A stretch of 64,000 nt of DNA from Parasedimentitalea huanghaiensis (lineage in GTDB: Bacteria; Pseudomonadota; Alphaproteobacteria; Rhodobacterales; Rhodobacteraceae), in the NCBI RefSeq assembly GCF_009753675.1, contig NZ_WQLV01000002.1, forward strand, positions 1 through 64,000, in the 5' to 3' direction. The notes beneath the pieces were generated by a model. That model made no database searches. It worked only from the letters and a program-made list of their open reading frames with translations, and was not told where the DNA came from. Below, in pieces: positions 57,380 to 64,000 of this stretch (its first letter is position 1; every line of letters starts with the position of its first letter). A program made the position numbers and the translations under genes.

Positions 57380-57496
57380 AGAAGGATCCAATCGTAAGCT
57401 AAGTAACGATTTTAATTATGCCTATGTTCGTGCCTTCAACCAAGCGTCAATTGCAACCTGCCTTGTTGGCCGGATTTTGCCTGGTTCACGGCAGAG

Positions 57497-57524
57497 AAAA
57501 AGGCAGGCACGCGGCCCGCCTTTT
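57497..57524 (-). terminator. Terminator after metK
   Basis: On the minus strand AAAAGGCGGG pairs with CCTGCCTTTTT (one G-U). The stem's own A/T ends give T-tracts in both directions. It lies about 20 bases after the metK stop. Confidence 0.85.
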
Positions 57525-57544
57525 CAGTGTCATCAGATCTATTA

Positions 57545-58726
57545 TCAAACCGCTTTTTTCAGCGCCTCAACCAGATCAGTCTTTTCCCAGCTAAAGCCGC
57601 CGTCGGCCTCTGGCGCGCGACCAAAGTGACCATAGGCAGCTGTCCGCTGATAGATTGGCTTGTTCAGTCCCAGATGCTTTCGAATCCCGCGCGGCGTCAG
57701 GTCCATGACCTGGTCGATTGCCTTTTCGATGGCTGCGGCATCAACATCACCTGAACCATGAGTATCGGCGTAAATCGACAGTGGTTTAGATACGCCAATC
57801 GCATATGACAGCTGGATGGTGCAGCGTTCGGCCATACCCGCTGCCACCACGTTTTTAGCCAGATAGCGCGCTACATAGGCCGCTGAACGGTCAACCTTAG
57901 TCGGATCTTTGCCCGAGAATGCACCGCCACCATGCGGCGCAGCACCACCGTAGGTATCAACGATAATCTTTCGTCCTGTCAGCCCAGCGTCGCCGTCAGG
58001 TCCACCGATGACAAACTTTCCGGTTGGGTTGACGTGCCATTGGGTAGCATCAGTCAGCCAGCCTTCGGGCAGAACTTCGGTGATGTAGGGGGCGACCAGT
58101 GCACGAATGTCACCCGAAGTCAGCGTTTCGTCCAGGTGCTGTGTTGACAGCACGACCGAGCTAACACCGACAGGCTTGCCGTTTTCATAAACGACAGAAA
58201 GCTGCGACTTTGCGTCCGGGCCCAAAGCCGGCTCGGTGCCGTTTTTGCGAACTTCGGCCAGACGACGCAAAATCGCATGCGAATACTGGATCGGAGCAGG
58301 CATCAACTGCGGCGTTTCAGTTGTGGCATAACCAAACATAATGCCCTGATCGCCAGCGCCTTCGTCTTTGTCGCCCGCGGCATCAACACCCTGCGCAATA
58401 TGCGCGGACTGTTCATGCAGCAAGTTGGTTACTTCCACTGTTTCGTGGTGAAATTTTTCCTGCTCATAGCCAATATCTTTGATACACGCGCGGGTGATAT
58501 CTTCGATACGATCCATATAGTCGTGTAGTTTCTCCTGATCGGACAGTCCGACTTCGCCGCCGATCACCACCCTATTGGTGGTTGCAAAGGTTTCAGCTGC
58601 AACACGGGCCTCAGGCTCTTCTGCTAAGAAAGCGTCCAAAACGGCATCCGAAATGCGGTCGCAAACCTTGTCAGGATGCCCCTCGGAAACGGATTCCGAG
58701 GTGAAAGTAAAGTTCTTACGGGTCAT
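57545..58726 (-). CDS. metK: S-adenosylmethionine synthetase
   Basis: Makes SAM from methionine and ATP. 393 residues. [19 protein letters not shown] (ATP and Met site), [17 protein letters not shown] and [20 protein letters not shown] are the standard blocks. Start ATG 58726 is preceded at eight bases by GGAG, which is part of the riboswitch pseudoknot described separately, so translation should fall when SAM or SAH is abundant. A longer reading to 58756 would run through the riboswitch. Confidence 0.97.
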   Translation of the reverse strand: MTRKNFTFTSESVSEGHPDKVCDRISDAVLDAFLAEEPEARVAAETFATTNRVVIGGEVGLSDQEKLHDYMDRIEDITRACIKDIGYEQEKFHHETVEVTNLLHEQSAHIAQGVDAAGDKDEGAGDQGIMFGYATTETPQLMPAPIQYSHAILRRLAEVRKNGTEPALGPDAKSQLSVVYENGKPVGVSSVVLSTQHLDETLTSGDIRALVAPYITEVLPEGWLTDATQWHVNPTGKFVIGGPDGDAGLTGRKIIVDTYGGAAPHGGGAFSGKDPTKVDRSAAYVARYLAKNVVAAGMAERCTIQLSYAIGVSKPLSIYADTHGSGDVDAAAIEKAIDQVMDLTPRGIRKHLGLNKPIYQRTAAYGHFGRAPEADGGFSWEKTDLVEALKKAV

Positions 58727-58731
58727 GAAAA

Positions 58732-58775
58732 TGCTCCATTGGGTTTCGCCTACCACGTCAGGAAGCCGTTGTGGT
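58732..58775 (-). promoter_or_regulatory. SAM/SAH riboswitch in the metK leader
   Basis: On the minus strand ACCAC (58775-58771) pairs with GTGGT (58756-58752), enclosing AACGGCTTCC and TGAC. The loop GGCTTCC (58767-58761) can pair with the Shine-Dalgarno TGGAGC (58738-58733), forming the pseudoknot of the SAM/SAH riboswitch, a small class known from Rhodobacterales metK leaders. The core AACGGCTTCCTG and the AATGGAGCA end match that class almost base for base as I recall it. It switches translation of metK by hiding the ribosome-binding site. Confidence 0.9.
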
Positions 58776-58841
58776 GGGTATTGGGCGGAAATACGCGGCT
58801 TTTACGCGAGGGTCAATCTATAAGCAGCAACGGTTAATTAG

Positions 58842-60344
58842 CTATGTGCAAGTTGCGTTAGACCGGTGCCTCCACACCACTATGCCAGCTAGCAACAGCA
58901 GAAGCAAAAACACAGGCAAATCGCCAACACGGCTGTACAGCGTCGGGGGTAGCGGCTGTGGCAGGACAGCATCAACGAAACCCGCTTCTCCCAGCGGTAG
59001 GCTTTCGCGTATCCGACCGTGGCCGTCGATCATTGCCGAGACTCCAGTGTTTGCCGCACGGATCATCGGCAAACCCTGTTCTGCTGCGCGCATCTGAGCC
59101 TGCACCAGGTGCTGATAGGGACCGGAATAGATGCCAAACCAAGCATCGTTGGTGATCTGAACCAACATATCGGGCCGCTCGGGCGCCTTGTTCACAAGCT
59201 GGGGAAACACTGCCTCATAGCAGATAAGTGGCAGAGCCTTACCAATTGCCAGGTCCAATATCTGAGCGCCCTGCCCCGAAGTATAGCCTGAACCGGCCTG
59301 CGAGGCAAAACCAGCAATGCCAAAACGTGCGAAAAAATCACCAAAGGGTACATATTCTCCAAAGGGCACCAGATGGGTTTTGTCATAGATCTGGTTCGTC
59401 GAACCTTGTTCATCCAGCACCAGCAACGAGTTGAAATACCGTAGCCCCTCAGAGCGTTGAATTCCTGTAATTACCGGCACTCCATCTGCGGCATTCGCAA
59501 TCGCCGCCAGAGTTTCGTCAGCATAATTCAATAATTGCGGCACAGCGGTTTCCGGCCAAACGACCAGATCCGGACGCGGTGTAGCAGAGGTATACCCCAA
59601 TTGCCGACGTACAAATCCCCAGCGATAATCCGGGTGCCATTTTTGGTCCTGAGGGGCATTTGGCTGCACCAAGCGCACCACATTCTGTGTCAAAAGCGGC
59701 TCAGCTGGCGACGGCAATAAAACCATTGCGAAAAGTGCCAGTAGCGGTGGAATACCAGCCAAAACCGGGCGGCGAGGAAGCAAACCAAGCGGCAGCACAG
59801 CTGCCAATGTCAAAAAAGCCAGCCCGTGCGGCCCAATCCAAGGCAATAAAACGGCAGCGGGACTATCGATCCAAAACTGACCAAAAGCTGCCCAGGGCAA
59901 GCCGCTGAAAAGATACGCCCGACCAAACTCGGCCAGCGACCATGACACAATTAGCGCCAGCACGCGCAAACTGCTGTGGAAAGCCCGTGCTGCTACTCCA
60001 AAGGCTACAGCCCAGAATAGCGCTAGTCCCCCTGCTAAGAAGAACAACGCAAACGGCGCCATCCAGGCGTGCCGGTCCGGATCAACTTGAAACGGTTCGA
60101 CAATCCAGGACAGCCCAAATCCAAAATATCCAAGCCCAAACAGCCAGCCAATCCATGCTCCGCTGCGAACTGAAGTGGCCCTAAGAAATTGTAGCGACAC
60201 CAGCCCCAAAGCGAAGGGCACGGCCCACAAATACTGCAGAGGCGCTAATGCCAGCGCCAGTACAATACCAAGCCCGAGACTCAGGAGAGTTGTAGCGGAC
60301 CGAATTAGGATCGGTCCGTTCGCCAGCCGCTGAACTGCAATCAC
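58842..60344 (-). CDS. lnt: Apolipoprotein N-acyltransferase
   Basis: Third enzyme of lipoprotein maturation, inner membrane. 500 residues, about six hydrophobic segments in the N-terminal half and a nitrilase-like domain outside. The catalytic triad is Glu in VWPETAVPQ, Lys in DKTHLVPFGEYVPF and Cys in PLICYEAVFP. Starts at GTG 60344, overlapping the corC stop as GTGA. Confidence 0.95.
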   Translation of the reverse strand: MIAVQRLANGPILIRSATTLLSLGLGIVLALALAPLQYLWAVPFALGLVSLQFLRATSVRSGAWIGWLFGLGYFGFGLSWIVEPFQVDPDRHAWMAPFALFFLAGGLALFWAVAFGVAARAFHSSLRVLALIVSWSLAEFGRAYLFSGLPWAAFGQFWIDSPAAVLLPWIGPHGLAFLTLAAVLPLGLLPRRPVLAGIPPLLALFAMVLLPSPAEPLLTQNVVRLVQPNAPQDQKWHPDYRWGFVRRQLGYTSATPRPDLVVWPETAVPQLLNYADETLAAIANAADGVPVITGIQRSEGLRYFNSLLVLDEQGSTNQIYDKTHLVPFGEYVPFGDFFARFGIAGFASQAGSGYTSGQGAQILDLAIGKALPLICYEAVFPQLVNKAPERPDMLVQITNDAWFGIYSGPYQHLVQAQMRAAEQGLPMIRAANTGVSAMIDGHGRIRESLPLGEAGFVDAVLPQPLPPTLYSRVGDLPVFLLLLLLAGIVVWRHRSNATCT

Positions 60345-61237
60345 CCTGTTTTGTCCGGCAGTCGCACCCGAAGCCGCTTAATTCGGCGTGGGTCTGCATC
60401 CATCACCTCAAATTCCGGCCCATCCGGGTGCAGCACAACTTCGCCACGGGCAGGCACACGGCCGGACAACATGAACACCAAGCCACCCAGTGAGTCGATT
60501 TCTTCTTCATCTACGTCCTCGTGACTGGTCAGTGAACGGCCAATTTCAGCCTCGAATTCATCCAGCGGCGTGCGCGCCTGAGCAATGTAGCAACCCGGCT
60601 TTTCCTTGAACCATGTCTGATCTTCACCGGTATCATGTTCATCTTCGATCTCACCCACCACCTGTTCGATCAAATCTTCGATGGTCAGAAGCCCGTCCAC
60701 ACCACCATACTCATCGATCACCAGAGCCATATGGCGGCGTTCGGTCTGCATCTTGGACAACAAGACCCCGATGGGCATAGACGGTGGCACAAACAGCAGC
60801 GGTCGTAACATCAACTTGAGATCAAAATCACGGTCATCGCTGCTAAACCCATGGGTCAGCGCAAGGTCCTTGAGATGAGCAAACCCCAGCGGCGTATCCA
60901 GCGTACCCTCATAGACCGGTATCCGGGTCAATCCACTGTCGCGGAACATCTGCACCAACTCTTCCATCGGAATGGTGATTGGGACGGCCATAATTTCAGC
61001 CGTGGGAATTGCCACGTCTTCGACCCGCATCCGGGAGAGATTGATTATGCCATGGGGTTGAGCCAGCGAGACCTGCTGCACAACGTGACCGTTGGCTTTA
61101 GGCTCTTCGTTGGAAGTTGTCTGTGTCCAAGACCCGAATATTCGACCGAGAAACCCGGTATCTTGTACAGGTTCCGCCCTGGTATCGTTCGGCTGCGCGC
61201 GTTGCGCCGCGTTAGAACTGCCGTCTATATCGCCCAT
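60341..61237 (-). CDS. CBS-domain protein of the CorC/HlyC family
   Basis: 298 residues. Two CBS domains (about 70-200, including MRVEDVAIPTAEIMAV and DEYGGVDGLLTIEDLIEQVV) precede a C-terminal CorC_HlyC domain (GCYIAQARTPLDEFEAEIG). No transmembrane anchor, as in E. coli CorC/YbeX, which modulates Mg/Co efflux and ribosome-related fitness. It sits in the conserved ybeY-corC-lnt order. Confidence 0.94.
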   Translation of the reverse strand: MGDIDGSSNAAQRAQPNDTRAEPVQDTGFLGRIFGSWTQTTSNEEPKANGHVVQQVSLAQPHGIINLSRMRVEDVAIPTAEIMAVPITIPMEELVQMFRDSGLTRIPVYEGTLDTPLGFAHLKDLALTHGFSSDDRDFDLKLMLRPLLFVPPSMPIGVLLSKMQTERRHMALVIDEYGGVDGLLTIEDLIEQVVGEIEDEHDTGEDQTWFKEKPGCYIAQARTPLDEFEAEIGRSLTSHEDVDEEEIDSLGGLVFMLSGRVPARGEVVLHPDGPEFEVMDADPRRIKRLRVRLPDKTG

Positions 61238-61260
61238 TTTTCCTATCCGTTAGGTCCCGT

Positions 61261-61773
61261 TCAGGGACTGTCATTTTCTGTATATGGGTTATCCACACCC
61301 AATTTGCCAAGTATCTCGACCTCTATGGCCTCCATCAGAGTGGCATCTGGGTCACGAATGTGATCATAACCCAATAGATGTAAGACCCCGTGAACGACCA
61401 AATGAGACACGTGATCCTCCATTGGCTTACCTGCATCTGCAGCTTCGCGAGCGCAGGTGTCATATGAAATTGCGACATCCCCGAGAGGGATCTCACCGGT
61501 AAAATCAGGCTCAGGCTTATCGGGTTTTCCACCCGCCAGTTCCGGCGCAAGGTCTTCAGCTGGCCAGCTGAGCACGTTGGTTGCCGTGGGTTTATCACGA
61601 AATTCGCCATTCAACTCTGAGATACGCGCATCGTCACACCCCAGAAGGGAGAGTTCGCAGATGTCTGAATCGATCCCGAGATGAATTAATGTGGTGGCAA
61701 TGACCTTGGCAGCCAGAACGTTAAAGCCATCCTGCTGCCAGCGGTCGTCTTCTATACTGATTTCAAGGATCAT
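61261..61773 (-). CDS. ybeY: Endoribonuclease YbeY
   Basis: 16S rRNA 3'-end maturation and quality-control RNase, 170 residues. The zinc motif HLVVHGVLHLLGYDH carries the three histidines (HGxxHxxxxDH). RDKPTATNVLSWPAED is the family block. It lies between phoH and corC, the usual order. Confidence 0.96.
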   Translation of the reverse strand: MILEISIEDDRWQQDGFNVLAAKVIATTLIHLGIDSDICELSLLGCDDARISELNGEFRDKPTATNVLSWPAEDLAPELAGGKPDKPEPDFTGEIPLGDVAISYDTCAREAADAGKPMEDHVSHLVVHGVLHLLGYDHIRDPDATLMEAIEVEILGKLGVDNPYTENDSP

Positions 61774-61847
61774 GGTTCGCTTGCATAGGTTGGGGGCCAG
61801 CCCCCAAACCCCCGGGATATTTCTGGCTAGATGAACAGGGGAAGGGT

Positions 61848-62852
61848 TCAGGCTTTGTCATCAGCCTCATAGGCTTCGATGATGGCGGCGACAAGTGGGT
61901 GGCGCACGACATCCCGCGAGGTGAAATAATTGAAGCTGACTTTTGGGATCACTTTCAACAGGCGCTCGGCATCCTGCAGGCCAGAGGGCACGTTTCGTGG
62001 CAGGTCGATCTGGGTGCGGTCGCCGGTAATCACCATACGTGATCCTTCACCAAGCCTGGTGAGGAACATTTTCATCTGCATGGTGGTGGCGTTTTGTGCC
62101 TCATCCAGAACAACATAAGCATTTGAAAGGGTTCTCCCGCGCATAAATGCCAGTGGTGCGATTTCAATCCGCTTTTCTTCCAACAGTTTGGCCAATTGCT
62201 TACTGGGGAGGAAATCGTTCAGCGCATCGTAGAGCGGCTGCATGTATGGGTCGACTTTGTCTTTCATGTCGCCGGGCAAATAGCCCAGCTTTTCGCCGGC
62301 CTCGACCGCTGGGCGCGATAGAATAATTTTGTCCACATGCCCGGTAATGAACATGGAGACACCCACAGCAACAGCCAGATAGGTTTTACCAGTACCGGCA
62401 GGGCCGATACCAAAGGCCAGTTCATGAGCAAACAGCGACTGGACATAAGCCTTTTGTGCGTCTGTGCGGGGTTCGACCAGTTTTTTGCGGGTCTTGATCT
62501 CGACGTTTCCGCCTTTGAACATTTCCAACTGATCACCGGGAGATTTTTCCTGACTGGGCGCCATCCGCAATTCGCGATCTACATCGCCGTGTTCAACCAC
62601 CCGGCCGCCTTCCAACCGCTGATACAACGCCTGTAAAATCTCTGCCGCACGTTCCTTGGCATCCGCAGGTCCAATGAGTCGTAACTGATTGCCACGACGG
62701 ACAATCTGTATCTCTAGCTTTTTTTCGATATCAGCCAAGTTGCGATCATATTCACCGCACAGATCTATCAGCAGGCGATTGTCGGGAAATTCCAGCAGTA
62801 CATCCAGATCTGAGGGTTGGTCTTCTGTTGGGTTCAGGATGCCAAGGGCCAA
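61848..62852 (-). CDS. PhoH-family ATPase
   Basis: 334 residues. P-loop GIGPAGTGKTYLAV, Walker B YVVLDEAQNAT and sensor VITGDRTQIDLP are clear, with a KH-like N-terminal part (LRLIGPADAKERAAEIL). It is the YbeZ type, paired with YbeY in RNA metabolism. Start is a TTG at 62852 with AGGAG six bases upstream. Confidence 0.95.
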   Translation of the reverse strand: MALGILNPTEDQPSDLDVLLEFPDNRLLIDLCGEYDRNLADIEKKLEIQIVRRGNQLRLIGPADAKERAAEILQALYQRLEGGRVVEHGDVDRELRMAPSQEKSPGDQLEMFKGGNVEIKTRKKLVEPRTDAQKAYVQSLFAHELAFGIGPAGTGKTYLAVAVGVSMFITGHVDKIILSRPAVEAGEKLGYLPGDMKDKVDPYMQPLYDALNDFLPSKQLAKLLEEKRIEIAPLAFMRGRTLSNAYVVLDEAQNATTMQMKMFLTRLGEGSRMVITGDRTQIDLPRNVPSGLQDAERLLKVIPKVSFNYFTSRDVVRHPLVAAIIEAYEADDKA

Positions 62853-62944
62853 ACTGATCTCCTGTTTTGGGCGTTACCTTTATACTGTGACTCTGCGTGA
62901 GCCGGGGTGCAAGCACCAGCGCGGTATTTTTACACAATTGAGAC

Positions 62945-62971
62945 AAAAACGGCCGCCTATAGGGGCGGCCG
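62945..62971 (-). terminator. Rho-independent terminator after the small lipoprotein gene
   Basis: On the minus strand CGGCCGCC (62971-62964) pairs with GGCGGCCG (62957-62950), followed by TTTTT. It is 25 bases after the lipoprotein stop. Confidence 0.9.
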
Positions 62972-62995
62972 CTTAAAGATCAATGCCAAACAAGA

Positions 62996-63301
62996 CTACA
63001 GCGCGTCAGGGAAAGAAGATCCGCTTTTATATGGGCCAGTAGCGGTATTACGTGGCAACTCACTGTTACAGACGGGTTTGCCATCAGGCGTGCGGCGCAG
63101 ATCGGCGTAGCCTTCAAGGCCATCGTCGATCAACCAGTGTTCACAGCCTTGGGGATCAACCCAGATCCCAGCCTGCATCCGAGACAGATCGCCAGAACTG
63201 GCATCACCAAAATGCTGGTCAACAGTTTTATTGCCTGTCTCAGAACAAGCGGACAACATAGCTACAGCAGCGACAAGCGCAGCGGCTTTGGACATTTGCA
63301 T
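62996..63301 (-). CDS. Small lipoprotein sharing a domain with the adjacent OmpA-family protein
   Basis: 101 residues. Lipobox LSAC with Cys19 predicts a lipid-anchored envelope protein. The mature part reads IWVDPQGCEHWLIDDGLEGY, then RRTPDGKPVC, nearly the same segment as residues 37-77 of the next protein. I do not know its function. The two conserved cysteines could form a disulphide. GGGAG lies before the ATG. Confidence 0.82.
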   Translation of the reverse strand: MQMSKAAALVAAVAMLSACSETGNKTVDQHFGDASSGDLSRMQAGIWVDPQGCEHWLIDDGLEGYADLRRTPDGKPVCNSELPRNTATGPYKSGSSFPDAL

Positions 63302-63313
63302 GAGTTCTCTCCC

Positions 63314-63880
63314 TCAGCGCAGGCAATAAATTTCAACACGGCGGTTCTTCGCCATGTTAGCGGCACTGGTGTTCGGCACGGCAGGATCGCGTTCACCATA
63401 GGCACGGACGTCGGCGATACGCGCTCCGACTGAGCTACCAACCCGCGCAACTGCATTTGCACGCCGTTCAGACAGGCGGATGTTATACTCGTCGGATGCC
63501 CGACTATCGGTATGGCCGACAATGACGAAGGTACGCGCATTGGCTGTCTTAAAGAACTCTTGCAGACGTTGCTTGCCGGCAGCATTAATTGAATGCCGGT
63601 CAGTCGCAAAGAACTGATCGGTGGGCATAACGCCGCAAATGTTACCACGGCGGCACACAGGTTTGCCATCTGGCGTCACATGGGGCGACATGAAGCCTTC
63701 GGCACCGTCATCCATCACCCAGTGCTCACAACCATCCGGGTCAACCCAGATCGTTGGCACATAGCGTTCCCCTACAACAGTTCGTGTTTGTTGCGCCTGC
63801 ACCGGCGCGGTCAACAGCCCCAGGGTGGTCGCGACAGCGGCCAGCGTGGCAAGTGCACCCTTCGCTTTGAAATTCAACAC
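63314..63880 (-). CDS. OmpA-family envelope protein with the shared cysteine domain
   Basis: 188 residues from a GTG at 63880 (GAAGGA nine bases upstream). The signal peptide ends near APVQA. A short domain VDPDGCEHWVMDDGAEGF with GKPVC follows, and the OmpA C-terminal domain (about 85-185) has VIVGHTDSRASDEYNIRLSE and RAYGERDPAV, the peptidoglycan-binding block, and ends RRVEIYCLR. It would tether the outer envelope to peptidoglycan. The lipoprotein gene follows 12 bases later, so they are co-expressed. Confidence 0.85.
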   Translation of the reverse strand: MLNFKAKGALATLAAVATTLGLLTAPVQAQQTRTVVGERYVPTIWVDPDGCEHWVMDDGAEGFMSPHVTPDGKPVCRRGNICGVMPTDQFFATDRHSINAAGKQRLQEFFKTANARTFVIVGHTDSRASDEYNIRLSERRANAVARVGSSVGARIADVRAYGERDPAVPNTSAANMAKNRRVEIYCLR

Positions 63881-64000
63881 AACGAGATATCCTTCACCTA
63901 AGTTCCCCCACAACGCCGCAAAGCCCCACAACGCGACGCGCACAATAAATATATTCTACCCAACTTTTAGACATTTAACCTGCGTATTCATATGCTTTAC

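Overview
The window reads as a chromosomal segment of a marine alphaproteobacterium of the Rhodobacteraceae (Roseobacter group). The strongest sign is a SAM/SAH riboswitch, an RNA class known from Rhodobacterales, directly in front of metK. The conserved gene orders aroA-x-cmk-rpsA-ihfB-lapA-trpF-trpB and phoH-ybeY-corC-lnt-metK-(x)-trmB, a PcaQ-linked protocatechuate cluster and a livHMGF/acyl-CoA ligase operon agree with this. DNA is moderately GC-rich throughout, apart from a CTAG-rich patch at the left end.

Left end (1-1.1 kb): a tRNA-Gln gene, then a CTAG-rich non-coding stretch with short repeats, then an apparently truncated protein of unknown function. This looks like the edge of an old integrated element. 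Next come a winged-helix/TolB-like/TPR regulator behind a 32-bp perfect palindrome, and a minus-strand operon (10.9 to 3.3 kb) encoding a complete branched-chain-type ABC importer (livH-M-G-F plus binding protein), a long-chain-type acyl-CoA synthetase and a Tat-exported metallo-beta-lactamase-fold hydrolase. Together these suggest uptake and CoA activation of a carboxylic acid.

From 11.2 to 14.8 kb lies pcaQ and, divergent from it, pcaC-pcaH-pcaG followed by a beta-keto acid cleavage enzyme (BKACE). pcaB and pcaD are not here. From 14.9 to 22.3 kb there are several stress and metal modules: a CopZ-like/CueR copper pair, glutathione-dependent formaldehyde dehydrogenase, an ArsR/AHSA1 pair, a GntR regulator, an M24 peptidase, and a CsoR/RcnR-type repressor with an MFS exporter and a striking operator. 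From 22.4 to 27.2 kb is the prkA-yeaH-spoVR stress trio.

From 27.9 to 35.6 kb is a self-contained type I secretion locus: a BapA-like adhesin with six Ig-like repeats, a lipoprotein TolC-type outer-membrane factor, an ABC exporter with an inactive C39-like domain, and a HlyD adaptor. It is followed by a secreted trypsin-like protease and a class III nucleotide cyclase with TolB/TPR modules. From 39.0 to 44.2 kb is a heme-copper cytochrome c oxidase operon with two subunit-III-like proteins and a convergent DUF2189 membrane protein, then a chemoreceptor.

From 47 to 64 kb is core housekeeping on the minus strand: trpB/trpF, lapA, ihfB, rpsA, cmk, aroA, an amidohydrolase, trmB, a periplasmic ClpP-like protein, metK with its riboswitch, lnt, corC, ybeY and phoH. 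It ends with two envelope proteins (a small lipoprotein and an OmpA-family protein) that share the same short cysteine-containing domain. I see no CRISPR array, rRNA or insertion sequence. I did not find a clearly unprecedented system. The most interesting leads are the BKACE in the pca cluster, the importer/ligase/hydrolase operon, the adhesin locus with its adjacent protease, and the tandem shared-domain envelope pair.
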